A stretch of DNA of 64,000 nt from Piezodorus guildinii. Taxonomy: Eukaryota > Arthropoda > Insecta > Hemiptera > Pentatomidae. Where the stretch lies: the NCBI GenBank assembly GCA_023052935.1, contig CM041297.1:52743917-52807916 (forward strand). The letters run 5' to 3'. Shown here piece after piece: positions 33,350 through 44,285 of the stretch (position 1 is its first letter; every line of letters starts with the position of its first letter). A program made the translations under genes and the position numbers. The notes below the pieces were generated by a model. The model did no database searches. It was not told the DNA's origin and worked only from the letters and a program-made list of their open reading frames with translations.

Positions 33350-33960
33350 CTATTACTCCTCTATATCTTTAGGTTTTAAATTTTCTCGGATCTCGTGAAA
33401 TAAGACTGCTTTTCGATTCATCAAAGCAGGATACAACTTCGCGTAGAATGCTGTTCCCAGTCGTTCACAATGAGGTTCAGAATCCATAGAGCCTTCTTGT
33501 TCATCAAGAACAATATTCGTGATGAATAACAACTTCGAAATTCAAAAAAACACAAACCACGGATTTTTGTTTTTTTTAATCGCGCCCTTGCAGCAACCGG
33601 AAAAGCTGTTTTATCGTTAAATAATGTCACCCATTAATGTTGAATGTTGACCCAACCTCTTAGCTGATTGCTGAGGAGTACATTTCTGTGGTACCAGTCA
33701 GTAGACACTTCTTCACCTTTCCCCTGAAATGTATATGGCGAATGACAGTATCATTCGACACACCATACCCTCTGTCAAAGTCACTAGTTCTTGTAGACAT
33801 ATTTGACTCAACAGCTTTCGCAAGAACCTCATCAATATCGATTAATGGTCTCTCGGAGCCCTTCTTCTTCTCTCTCTCCATTCCTCTCTGTATCTCCACT
33901 GCTAACTTTTCCAACCAACAAGCTCAAGCTGTGCGCTGGTCAAGATCTGCTCTCCTTGAT
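33350..33960 (-). pseudogene. Degraded mariner-type transposase
   Basis: The minus strand from about 33860 reads ERPLIDIDEVLAKAVESNMS, then YGVSNDTVIRHIHFRGKVKK and TGTTEMYSSAIS, the N-terminal HTH pattern of mariner (GRP...D.D.L...VE.N...VS..TV.RH...GKVKK). Further on, in other frames, KQKSVVCVFLNFEVVIHHEY recalls the KKVMLCVWWD.KGVI..E block, and PHCERLGTAFYAKLYPALMN, then RKAVLFHE, recalls the YC.QL....PAL.NR..V.FH block. The catalytic aspartates are not preserved (HDNARPH replaced by HEIRENL). No terminal inverted repeats were found. It is a different family from the element at 2314. Confidence 0.65.
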
Positions 33961-34444
33961 ATTTGACAATTCTGCGCCTGTGAAATTTGTTTTTCGAATA
34001 TTGCCTTAAAATTACAAGAATTTCGTTAGACACTATAATGTTTCTTCTTTGAAACATATAACTAAACCGAGGATATTTTAGAAGCGGTCGAAGGGGATTT
34101 AACAATCTTAAAGAATGCTTAAACGAGGTTATTATGTATTGGTAAGTACTCCATAGGATTACAGTATTTTAAATGTTAAATTTGATGAAACGGTTATTTT
34201 TTTGTATACACCCCATTATTATGTGTTTCTTTCTTATAGCGCGTTGTGTGTCTTAATGCTGCTGGCACACTACTAACATTCAGATTCATAAGTTGACATT
34301 TAAAAAGCAAAATATTCACGAGAAAATAGTTAATGGGCCTTTTCAGAACCAGACATTTTTACTTTTTAGTACCTCATAAGAAATAAATATTGTTTACTTC
34401 ATTTTTCTGGTTTATTTTTTATTAATATTATTTTTTTCTTACTC

Positions 34445-34689
34445 AAAAAAGCACTCCTTCACTTCCTTTTATTGCACATTTATTTTTCTTCATAATTTAT
34501 TACATAGTTTTTCTACGTTTCGGTGTTCTCTCCCGGAGTTCTGTCCCTATTACCAAGACTTTTGTTTAAAAACACTTTTAAAAAAAAGTCTTGATAATGG
34601 GGAAAGAACGCCGAAACGTAGAAAAACTATGCAATAAATTGTGAAAAAAATAAATGTGTAATAAAAGGAAGTGAAGGAGTGCTTTTTTT
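34445..34689. mobile_element. Foldback element 1 (inverted arms, CGAAACGTAG core)
   Basis: The left arm (34445-34559, AAAAAAGCACTCCTTCACTT...ACCAAGAC) is repeated inverted in the right arm (34588-34689, GTCTTGATAATGG...AAGTGAAGGAGTGCTTTTTT), with a spacer of about 28 bp. Both arms carry CCGAAACGTAGAAAAAC near their middle. A transcript would fold into one long hairpin. No coding capacity. Confidence 0.9.
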
Positions 34690-36179
34690 TAGCCTTGAAA
34701 TATTAAGTAAAACTTCCTAAAAAATTATAAAATAAAATTATTTTTTCTATCTAATTTTATATATATTTTCAAGAAATCAGTAAACTTACAATGTTATACT
34801 ATTAATTTGTCATTTTAAGAAGTTTGAGTATCTCAAGTCGAGGGTCGGAGAGCACCCTCCAGTTAGAGGAGTCTGGTCTAATCCCAGTTAGTGATTTATC
34901 CCCAACCAGGGGGAAACTCAGGTGCGTTCTTTCTTTTCATTCCCTATCATTTGTGTCGTACTATCGATGAAAATATTGCAATTAAAAAGATTCAATCATA
35001 CATAAGAATGCGTATTATTTTGAGAATGTCACTGTTATTGAAAAATAAGTAATAAATAAATTGTACTATTTTTCCCTCCATTGGAAGTCGACGCAGTAGT
35101 TACCCATACAGTACTCCATCAATGCACAAAGAACAGTTTATCTTAATATATAAATTACTATATTTTTTCAATGTTTAATATTTCATTAATATACTTCATT
35201 GATATTTGTTAAAATATGTTAAAGTAAACAACCTTTGAGATTTCTTCTATAATGTTTAACATACATTTTTCAATGTTTCAGACATGTCAATTCTTTTGGT
35301 CTGTAGATATTTTAAAAACAATAGAGACTTTTCCAAAAAGTAGTCAATGACATCTTTTAAAATATAATTAATTAGATCTACTTGGCTAATGTTTGTCGAA
35401 ATATATTACCGATTTCATCTTAAAAGGTCATAGAAGGCTGTAATGCTACAGGCTAGACCTAGCCTCTATGCTACAGGTGACCCCAAAAAATGTAGTAAAT
35501 AGGCTGATAATAAATAAATGACAGATTTTTGCGTTTCCTGTAAATATTTCTAAAGTAGATATAGAGTACCTTTTTGGAAATCAACTTCTCCATTTTATAA
35601 TGTTACCCAATATGAAACATTGCTGATATTTATATCAATATTATATTTATATATGCATATCATATTGCAATTATATTTAACCTCTTATTTTACAACAGTT
35701 TATCATTTGCGGAATGTCAAATTTTATGTATTCATCGCTTGTGTATTTTATGTTATAACGCAGAATTATTTCGGCTCTGTCTTATCTCTCATTATTGTTT
35801 ATCTAAGATACCATCACTAATATATATATACATATATATTTCCTCGTTATTTTCTCTCTTGAGTATAATTCTTTAAAAATTCTCGTATAATAGTTTAGAC
35901 TATTTTATAAGGGGCTCCCCAATGCATACTATATGATGGTTTGAAAAGTTTCATTGATTAAACGTTATTCTTAAACATAATTATGGATTACATTGAGAAT
36001 ATCATTCATCAGTTTAGAGCTAAGTGGAACTCAGAGCTTTCCAAGCCATAAAAAAGTTATTTTCCGAACCAATGGGAAAACACTAGAAAAATGTATTCAG
36101 AAAAACTATTTGGTATTCGATCCTTTCAAGCTATTCAATATATCAAGGTATACGAAGTGTGAAGATCCGGTTTGACTAA
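34690..36179. other. AT-rich intergenic DNA
   Basis: No supported gene. A small duplicated phrase ATGCTACAGG flanks an AGGCTAGACCTAGCCT inverted motif near 35441-35477. A short TA run lies at 35819-35840. Confidence 0.4.
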
Positions 36180-36360
36180 GAAGGTGGGTACTAAACAAGA
36201 TTGTCACCTTCGTGACATTTTCACCCCCACTTAATGGATGACAGGTTCCCCCTCTTACTTGATGTGAGGAAATGGACTTCTCAGGTGTTCAACCTCTAAT
36301 TGAAGCTATGATGTCCACATGCCATCTCAGTGAGATCCTTTCTCGTTCCACTATCACATG
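36180..36360. promoter_or_regulatory. GC-richer single-copy-looking patch
   Basis: Holds GACAGGTTCCCCCTCTTACT, TTCTCAGGTGTTCAACCTCT, an E-box-like CAGGTG and CTAATTGA. No open frame of note. Regulatory reading is speculative. Confidence 0.2.
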
Positions 36361-36394
36361 ATTTTTAATGAATATTAGACGTTGAAAAAAAAAA

Positions 36395-36870
36395 CTGTTG
36401 AGCGCAGAAGATGACTTTCCCTTATCTCCGTTATTAAAATCAAAGTAAAAACATTTAAATAAAATTAAAGAATTACATTGAGTTTCAATAGAAGCATTTA
36501 TTTCAGATTAAATAATTGAACAATATAAATTATTATCTACTACAACAATTTAGTTTTATCCACTTTTCTTCACTCTCCATTATATACAATTGTGTATATA
36601 TGATGACAGTTTTTCTAAAATATTTAGCTTCCCAATGGCATATTACATATCTATATTATTATTCTTATGTGCAAAAAGATAAATTACCAAAAAAAATATT
36701 TCTTTTCTCTTTTAGTTGGTTATCAAACGCGATCAATTTGTATATTAATCCATCGATTATCAATATTAACAAGATATGATTATTTTTTTCGGATCTACAA
36801 AATTAAAGACACTTTAGAGAAAGATAATTTAAAATATCGGCAATTGATTGCTGTCAGACTATCAGAATAA
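36395..36870 (+). repeat. Interspersed repeat family D, 5' half only
   Basis: GATGACTTTCCCTTATCTCCG, TTAGCTTCCCAATGGCATAT, CTCTTTTAGTTGGTTATCAA and ATATCGGCAATTGATTGCTG follow the order of the 25226 copy and stop about halfway. Confidence 0.7.
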
Positions 36871-37242
36871 AATCTACATGATATTTTCATGGTAATGCAT
36901 AGTAGATAATACAGATAGTAGAAAACCTGCATAGTTCAAGGAAAATACGTTTGGGGATTAGCAAGGGAAAGTATTTATGGATATTAGTCATGGATAAATA
37001 AATCAAGAAAGACCGACATTTTCTGGTCCATAATTTTAACTATTAAACCATTAATAACTATACTACAACAAATTAAAAAAAAAGTTAACACTTCGACAAA
37101 AAACTCATCGTCATTTTCTTGCGTGCTTTAATTATATAAAATACTAGCTGACCCAACAGATGATTTCCTATCTTAACAATATCTTGGCGAGATCGATCAA
37201 GCCGTTCACGCGTGATGCGATGACCAAAAGAAAAGGCGATTC

Positions 37243-37370
<128 letters not shown>

Positions 37371-37558
37371 TTATTATTAACTTTAAAATATTTAAAAAAA
37401 AAAAAAAGGCCTTTCATTTGTGTGTATATATATAGATAGATATATTAAGGGATGGTTAAAAGCATTTATTAATTCATTCATATTAGTAATGAAATTCGAT
37501 AACATTTATACTTAGCAATTTTTATTGTAACATATTACTACATTTAAACAAAGAATAA

Positions 37559-37863
37559 TGATGAAGTTTTGTTGATCGTTGAGAAATTAGATAAGGAAGA
37601 TGGTTGGGGGTGCGGTCATAAATCAGAAACACACATTTAAAATAAGTTCTATTTTAATTATGTGCCGACGTTTCGGCCTACAATGTGGGCTTTCATCAGG
37701 GTTGACTCTGAGACGCTGTCTAAAGGAGTCAATTTAGACAGCGTCTCAGAATCAACCCTGATGAAGGCCTACATTGTAGGCCGAAACGTCGGCACATAAT
37801 TAAAATAGCACTTATTTTAAATGTGTATTTCTAATTTATGACCGCACCCCCAACCATCTTCCT
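37559..37863. mobile_element. Foldback element 2 with an 18-bp target duplication and hammerhead-like motif
   Basis: Arms 37595-37724 and 37733-37863 are near-perfect inverted repeats of about 130 bp around the spacer GGAGTCAA. CATTTAAACAAAGAATAA (37541-37558) and CATCTAAACAAAGAATAA (37864-37881) bracket the element, indicating retroposition-like insertion. Each arm carries a version of CTGATGA-A-GGCCTAC-ATT-GTAGGCC-GAAACGTC. On the right arm these are at 37758-37764 (CTGATGA), 37766-37772 and 37776-37782 (stem) and 37783-37787 (GAAAC). Confidence 0.92.
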
Positions 37864-38150
37864 CATCTAAACAAAGAATAAGGCGGTCGACCTCTTTTTG
37901 AAATAGTATTCCTAATAAAATATAAATTACATTATTTATAATTACCGTTATTATTAGATAAATCACGGTAGTAAGGGTAGTAGGTTATCTTCAGATAGAT
38001 TTGTCTATAGACAGACACGTAACCATCTTTGTATCTTGATGTCAGAAACGTAAGATTTCATTTTTGAGGATACAACGTTTTTTTCCACTTTAAAGTCTGT
38101 AAAACTTCTAAACCCAATTTATTTTTTTATAAGTATATTTAACCTATTTA

Positions 38151-38237
38151 GGTTTTGGTTTTTGATTTATTTATCGGCACAAAACATCTTGGTCATCAGT
38201 GCCAGATACACTCACTATAAGATACACACCTAAAATT
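38151..38237 (-). mobile_element. 87-bp insertion flanked by 13-bp direct repeats
   Basis: TTTAACCTATTTA is present at 38138-38150 and 38238-38250. The insert contains TTTGATTTATTTATCGGCAC and CATCTTGGTCATCAGTGCCA, close in wording to the 3' UTR of the Jockey fragment at 32285 (ATCTTGGGCCATCAGTATCG). It is most simply a very short 5'-truncated LINE tail in minus orientation. Confidence 0.7.
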
Positions 38238-39036
38238 TTTAACCTATTTAATATCTCATATGATGTTTATGAAATACTATATTTAAGAACGAATTAGGTA
38301 TAATGTGGTTTTATTGTCGGTTAATGAATGTTTACCAAAAATAGAGTAAATGATTTATTTTTCAGAACCTATTTTTCTGTGGATACTGTTGATCTACGTC
38401 AAAGCTTTTTCATTTCAACGATCAAATCAAAGCAACTGTCAAATCGTATATGAAAAAAATTTACCTCCAAGGATGATTCTCAATATAAATGGATACCACT
38501 GAAAAAGAGTACTTTAAATTACACTAAAAAATATGGCACCAGATGTGAAAAATTATCCTTCATACGAAGATAAACCAGAAGCAAGATAATTCTCTTAAGA
38601 AAGTACCAGAGAACAAATGGGACAAAAAAAAAAAAGAGGAGAAAATAAGGGATATGTATCATGGAACAGACCCCACATCCGCACCAATAAATCTAAATTG
38701 TAGGGAAAAACTGCCAGTGGGGAGAGGATATGGTTAGCTACAGAATATAGGGATACTTACCCCATTATCGGCTGAATAAAGATGAATGCCTGTAATCAAG
38801 CCTCACATTCGAGGGGAGGCCGGCGTCTCAAAAGGTGGGTCCCCTCAGTATATATAAACTCTTTCATGCTACACCACCTCTCTACCTTCATTTTAAGGTT
38901 AATTTCTATACATCAACTGGTGGGTTCCCGGATAACAGCTCTCAGCGTAGCCAGCCAAGCAAATTAATATTTCCCATTTACCCCTTGATAATATATTTAT
39001 ATTAATGATATTTATATTATAATTAGTTTTCTTGAC

Positions 39037-39305
39037 TGGGGTATAGTGGCAAGCATAACAGTCTTCTCTTATGTCCAAGGTCACTGGCTCAAACCAGGCA
39101 GATGGCCCTAGGAGTCTTGAGTAGGAGTAAATAATCCTTAGTTATGCCGTCCTTCGGAAGGGACGTAAAAAGGAAGTCCTGAGCCTGTACGATGTCAGGT
39201 ATTCGTTAGAGATCCCTATCCTAATAAAACCTGGATAGTCAAAATTTCGAACTCCTACGGTAGCATCGTCCGATTAGCAGCATGTAGTATAACAAACGAA
39301 CTAAC
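39037..39305 (+). mobile_element. SINE family A, plus strand, near full length
   Basis: The head GGGTATAGTGGCAAGCATAA with A-box-like sequence leads to a B-box-like GGCTCAAACCAGG, then GGCCCTAGGAGTCTTGAGTA, CCGTCCTTCGGAAGGGACGT, GATGTCAGGTATTCGTTAGA and GCATCGTCCGATTAGCAGCA. AGTTTTCTTGACT (about 39025) and AGTTTCCCCGACT (about 39306) may be a diverged target duplication. Confidence 0.9.
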
Positions 39306-39483
39306 AGTTTCCCCGACTAAAATTTATTTTATAAATCAATCCAATGTTTTTTATAATGTTAGAAAATATTATAAAATTCTTGACCGTGAAAAAAAAAAGT
39401 TTAGATCTTTTTGAATGAAGCAAATATGGATAAAGTATCTTAAAATGTAAAATAATTAATCTTAAATAAGTATAGGAAATCTA

Positions 39484-39755
39484 CAACCCATAGCTCAGTA
39501 CATACGATTCGTAGAGTATCTAACGGCCGTGCAATCAGGTGATTAAGCCTTCATCACGCTCAGCCGCCAGGTTTTTTCCCGATTGGTTACCCACTTTAAA
39601 GAGGTTGGGTCTGCCCCAGGAGGGTCTTTATGCCCTATGGTCATCCAACGGCTGAATTAACAGAATAAATAATATTCGGTCATAGACGGGATTCGAATCC
39701 AGGACCCGTAGAACACCAGATTAGGGCTTTATCCACTAGACCACTCCGCTCTCTA
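39484..39755 (-). mobile_element. SINE family C, minus strand, near full length
   Basis: On the minus strand the head AGAGAGCGGAGTGGTCTAGT, then GGATAAAGC, holds the A box, and CCTGGATTCGAATCCCGTC the B box. The body GGGCATAAAGACCCTCCTGG and GGTTACCAATCGGG is followed by a tail with TTAGATACTCTACGAATCGT, GTACTGAGC and TATGGGTTGTAGA. Confidence 0.92.
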
Positions 39756-39929
39756 GGAAATAATAAAATAATTTTAAATTCTTCGTAAAATCCCTAATAC
39801 CCCTCACTTCGTCGTAAATAAAATAATACCAAATAACCTTAATGTTCCATATGTTGATTAAACTTGAAACAGGTATTACCCCTCAATGAAAACTTTATTT
39901 CTACTCTAACCTTAATTAAATTACATAAA

Positions 39930-40325
39930 AAAATATTTTTGTTTTTTTGACAAAATCAATTTAAGAACTTTTATGGTAAATGATTTTAGAGTTGGAAAAA
40001 GGTTTAAGAATTGCATTGAGTTTCAATGTACACATATATTTTAGATTAAATAATATAACAACAGAAATAATTACATAAAAAATCGGTTAGTTTTATCAGT
40101 TTTTCATCACTTTATACGACTAAGTATGTAAGTTAAAAAAATGTTCTCAAATAATGCAACATTTCAGTATTATTATTTTTTTTTAAATTAACCTATATAT
40201 AATTTTAGATCTTTTCTCCTTTATTTGGTTAACAAATTCGTTCAACTTGTATATTTACCCGTTTTTTATTAATCCTGACAAGACGATATGGTAATTTTTA
40301 ATTTTGATATAAAGAATACTCTTGT
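39930..40325 (+). repeat. Interspersed repeat family D, partial
   Basis: TTTTAGATTAAATAATATAA, AATCGGTTAGTTTTATCAGT, CTTTTCTCCTTTATTTGGTTAAC and CAACTTGTATATTTACCCG match the D interior. Both ends are missing. Confidence 0.6.
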
Positions 40326-40329
40326 GAAT

Positions 40330-40890
40330 AGTGACTCTACCGTTCTCTGAGTTCGAATCCCGGCTATGACATAATATTATATATTCTATCAGATCCGGAT
40401 TTACAGCCAGAGGGCATTACAGCCGGAGGGAGGGGGAGGGGGAGAAAGGGAGGCGACCCTAGGGTATGGACCCTCCTGGGGCACACCAAGCCCCTTTAAA
40501 GTAGGTACCTAAAATTGGAGAAAAACCCTGGCCGATGAACGTAATAAAGGTTTGTTTATTCGTTTAACGTCACTTTATGCTACTATGGCTAATCGGACGA
40601 TGCTAAAGTGGGAGTCCTAAATTTTGCCTATCCAGGTTTTATTAGGATATGGATCTTTAACGAGTACCTGACATCGCACAGGCTCGGGACAACCTTTTAA
40701 CGTCCCCTCCGAAGAACGGCATAACTAAGGATTTTTTACTCCCATTAAAAAATCTTAGGACCACCCGCAGGTTTGAACACGTAATAAAGGCCCTATCACC
40801 TCATTGCACGGTCGTTAGTCTAGAAACAGTATGAATCTCTATATGTACTGAGCCCATGACCCTTATGGGTTGTAGAGGTAAAGGTTTTTT
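40330..40890 (+). mobile_element. SINE family C, plus strand, interrupted by SINE A
   Basis: The B box in CTGAGTTCGAATCCCGGCTA (about 40347) is followed by the body GGCGACCCTAGGGTATGGAC, CCTTTAAAGTAGGTACCTAA and GGCCGATGAACGTAATAAAGG. After the nested SINE A it resumes with CCCTATCACCTCATTGCACG, GGTCGTTAGTCTAGAAACAG and GCCCATGACCCTTATGGGTT. A G-rich expansion (GGAGGGAGGGGGAGGGGG) lies in the middle. Confidence 0.88.
40551..40778 (-). mobile_element. SINE family A nested in SINE C, with 12-bp target duplication
   Basis: ACGTAATAAAGG occurs at 40539-40550 and 40779-40790. Removing one copy and the insert restores a continuous SINE C. The insert begins, on the minus strand, at the B-box-like GTTCAAACCTGCGGGTGG, so it is 5' truncated. 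It ends with the tail TTAGCCATAGTAGCATAAAG then TGACGTTAAACGAATAAAC. Family A was therefore mobile after this family C copy inserted. Confidence 0.95.
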
Positions 40891-41028
40891 TAAATTTCTA
40901 TAAGTAATACGGGACAAAGTATTTTGAATACCTGAAAGTGACTGAAAACAACAAAATATATCTTTCTCGATTTCTCCCTTTCTGGGTCTTGGATACATGA
41001 ATCTATAATCTACTGATTTTCCAAGGGA

Positions 41029-41645
41029 GAATTTTTTTTTTATTTTATTTATTTATAGTAATTTACAACTGTATTAAAGAACACAATAAGTAAATATGAG
41101 GAATGAAAAAAAAAAAGTCATGAAAATGTCTTGAAAAAGAACTACCCAGTGGTAGCACTTCACCAACTATTTTAACTCAGTAGGTCCCGAGGCCACCTTC
41201 TTTTCAGTCGCCTTGGAGGGTTATCAGGGATATCTAAGGAAAATAAATTACGGAGAAGTGGATTTGAATGGGCAGGGAGTTTAGAATGAAAAGAGGAGTA
41301 TCTATCACGGGCTATGTCTGCAACAAATATGATGTTAAGGTCATTATGAATGAGTTGATTTGTAACAAATTAAGGAGCATTCAGGATTTTGCGAAAGATT
41401 TTGGATTGTAAGGACTGGACCGGGAGGAATTAGATGGTTTTTTAGAGCCCCAAAGCTCGATTCCATACGTCCAAATAGGTCTGATAATAGTGATGTAAAT
41501 GAGTCTTTTGTAATATACTGGAAGTTTTGAACGTTTGTCTAGTAAGTGTTGTAGTAATCGATATCTTCGAGCAGTCTCTTGTCGTTTCAGTCTTGTGTGA
41601 GGATGCAAGGGAGAAATAAATTGAGGTTGCTTACTTACCGGAGGA
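41029..41645 (-). mobile_element. 5'-truncated Jockey-type fragment, minus strand
   Basis: The T run at 41029-41040 marks the poly(A), followed by the 3' UTR phrase AATTTACAACTGTATTAAAG. In minus-strand frames one reads HPHTRLKRQETARRYRLLQH, KLPVYYKRLIYITIIRPIWT then YGIELWGSKKPS, and near the end PRRLKRR. This is the C-terminus of a Jockey ORF2 with frameshifts. Wording is close to the fragments at 58380 and 60493 and differs from copies A and B, so this is a third family. Confidence 0.88.
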
Positions 41646-42479
41646 TTAATGATTAACTGAAAAAACAAAGTAGACGGAATATAAGGGATACAACTTTTTT
41701 TTTCATTCAGAAAAAATATAGCTGCAAAAATGTAGGTATTAGCGACAAGTTTTATATAACTAATAATATTCCCCGTTAAATTTCTGATAAAGAAACTGTC
41801 GGCCAAGTTTCATTCCTATAATTCTTGTTACATTTTTTAAGGGGAAAATGTGAATTTTTTATTGAAACCCCATACCTCCTAAATGGTAGGTCCTGGTGAG
41901 AAATGTTGTATGACTAAAAATATACTCCACTAAATTCTAATCAGGTCAATGCCATCAAATATTCGATCGGAGCAACACCAACAGAGCTAGTACGTGTCAA
42001 ACTGAGACTGAAAAAAAGGTTACACATTGCAAGTTACAGACCCCCAACCTAAAGACATATCCATGTCAAAATGCCTCTTAAAACTATCTAACCTTTTTTT
42101 TTTTTTTTAAAGAAGTACATGAGTCAAAGTACAGAAAGGAAATACGTCAGCAATTACTTTGTGACGACAGATGCAAAAGTTCTGGTAAAGACTGTTAGTC
42201 ACAAGGGTATTTTTGTCCGGGGTTGTTGGAGCAGATAGAAGATGAATATTCAGAGTTGTTGGGTAATTATGGAAGGAACACGAGGGTGGAGACGGAAGTG
42301 GAGGAAGAGGAACCAGGTGACGGACTAAGTTTTTCACCGCTAATGAATTATTGAACGTCTCTGGTTGTGTGTGGCTGATGAAGATGGCACACATTTCCTT
42401 CACGCCTGTTGGCACCTGACGTAGGCATTAATATGTAAGCGGGAGAGATAGAACTTAAACTTGGACAGAGCACTTACTT
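41646..42479. other. Intergenic DNA, no supported gene
   Basis: A minus-strand open frame of 102 codons (42107-42415) is Pro/Ser/Leu-rich with no recognised domain, and its start is only an internal methionine. 42200-42420 is GC-richer than average. Left unassigned. Confidence 0.4.
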
Positions 42480-42494
42480 CATTAAGCTAAGTGC

Positions 42495-42640
42495 CAAGTG
42501 GAGGGCTGAGTCCACGCGTGACCGGGAACCACTCACGCCACTATCGCCTTAAACACTCTCGGCGATACGTCTAGTCCCATCCTCGCCTCAATCTCCAAAG
42601 AGGTCCCAGCTGGTCTCAGGGCCTTGATGAGTTGATGGTC
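42495..42640 (-). other. GC-rich patch with a short open frame and donor-like site
   Basis: On the minus strand a frame of about 35 codons (DHQLIKALRPAGTSLEIEAR, then MGLDVSPRVFKAIVA) runs into GTGAGTGG, a good splice donor. The upstream side lacks a convincing pyrimidine-rich acceptor. It may be part of an exon or chance; no family recognised. Confidence 0.25.
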
Positions 42641-42881
42641 TTAAGCTTCATATATCTTTAATTATCATTATTTAACAGATCCATACTTCTCATGCTGTCC
42701 TATCCAGAACATGTTAAACTGAATCCTGAACTGCAATATATTATGATTGCTTAAAAATACTAATACTGTAAAAATATTGTCTACTGTGTATTTATAACGA
42801 TCAAAATAAAGAATAATGTCTGCAATAATGTTTTTTCATTCCTCTAAATTTTTTTTTTTTTTAATTTCACTAAGTAAATCA

Positions 42882-43089
42882 AGGGGAGCCCGTGGCTGAG
42901 TGGCTAGCGCGCTAGTCTCTCATGCTACAGGTTGCGAGTTCGAATCCCAGTCCCGGCGGGGCTTTTATAAGAATGTAATTAAATGGGGATTCACTCTCAG
43001 CCTCTCCCCCGGGTATATGAGACCCGTCAGCCAAATGGTGGCGACTCACAAAATAAGGCGTAGGGAGTGATGGCCTGTTGTTGCGCCAC

Positions 43090-43165
<76 letters not shown>
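42882..43165 (+). mobile_element. SINE family B with a 73-base pure poly(A) tail
   Basis: The head GGGGAGCCCGTGGCTGAGTG then GCTAGCGCGC and the B box GCGAGTTCGAATCCCAGTCC are undamaged. The body GGGTATATGAGACCCGTCAG and GGGAGTGATGGCCTGTTGTT ends GCGCCACTGT, followed by A at 43093-43165 without interruption. Compared with 30460 the body has a short deletion before CCTGTTGTTGCGCC. Confidence 0.95.
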
Positions 43166-43166
<1 letters not shown>

Positions 43167-43364
43167 CAATTCAATTACTTATAAACTTCTAGAGTTTCTA
43201 TCCCTTTTTGTGAACTTTGGGTACAAATGTATATTCTTCGCACTGAGTAGATTTTTTACATAAGTTTTCCTCAAACATTTACGGCTTTTGCAATATACAA
43301 CAGACTTTTTATTGTTTTACAGAGATTCTTTTCACCAGGAATTTCCTTTCACCAATTTTTACTT

Positions 43365-44285
43365 TCACTTACCTTTGTATGAAATATATACAAAGGGAAA
43401 GTATTGCGATCGTGAACATTATTGAATTCCAGTTTTCAACGAAAATACACGTTTTAGGGTCCAAATGAGGGTCCCCCAAAAAGGTTCTTGGGTGTGTGTG
43501 TCTGAGTGGTAACTCTCACGCATAAACGAAAAGTCCTATGAAACTGAAATTTCATATTTAAGATATGTCCGAGATGTTACACAAAGTTCTTCGTCAAAAT
43601 CGACTTACCAAAAGAACCACTTTATTTTATGCATTTTCCACCTTTTTACGATTTTCTCAGAAACGGCTCAAAAGATTTTGTTTAAACTCGCTATATCGAT
43701 GTAAAATTTGATAAGCTTTAATATTATGTAGGTTTTATTCTGATTGAAATAGTCTGACAGGGCTTAAATGCCGATATTTTACATTTTCTTCAACTACTTT
43801 GAGTACCTTTAATTTTATATATTTCAAAATAATAGGCACGCCAACTGGTCAGCATTGATAAATAACAGTTAAATTAGAATTTGAGCGAATTTGATGAACA
43901 ACTAAAGAAGAAAATAGCAAAATATGTTAATAAAACAGAGCCCTTAACATATTCTAAGTGCTGCCCTCTAGCAGACAGCATCATTATCAAGTGTACAACG
44001 CCTTCCAGTGGCAGTCAGAGGTAAGGGAATTCCTGCCAAAAATAGCAGCTAATGGTAAGATCCCAGTCACGTCTGCAATAGCGTCTGAGACACAAGTTTA
44101 GTGAGCACATGGGCCGTCAATATATTGTTTAATGTAAATCATATGTTTCCAAAGATCCTGAACTAACTTTTTATTTAAATTAGGATTAAAAATTTTAAAT
44201 TTGAGTATATTTAATAGTTCTTAAATTGATTTTAACAGGCGAGGTAAGTGAAATTCGTGTATTGCCCGTACCAATTTTTTTACAT
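43365..44285 (-). repeat. Interspersed repeat family D, minus strand, with an internal insertion
   Basis: Forward-strand order: TTTCACTTACCTTTGTATGA with AATATATACAAAGGG palindrome, AAGTATTGCGATCGTGAACA, GAAACTGAAATTTCATATTT and TTTTACGATTTTCTCAG, then foreign-looking sequence at about 43925-44110. The D 5' end returns at 44222-44285 (GGCGAGGTAAGTGAAATTCG, TATTGCCCGTACCAA). Confidence 0.75.

Noticed and set aside
37758..37797. Calling the foldback motif a functional hammerhead ribozyme.
   Set aside because: One extra base separates CTGATGA from helix II and helix III would be minimal, so only a hammerhead-like resemblance is claimed.
42912..43263. Open frames rich in Phe or Lys around 43 kb.
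   Set aside because: Created by the 73-base A tail of a SINE B.
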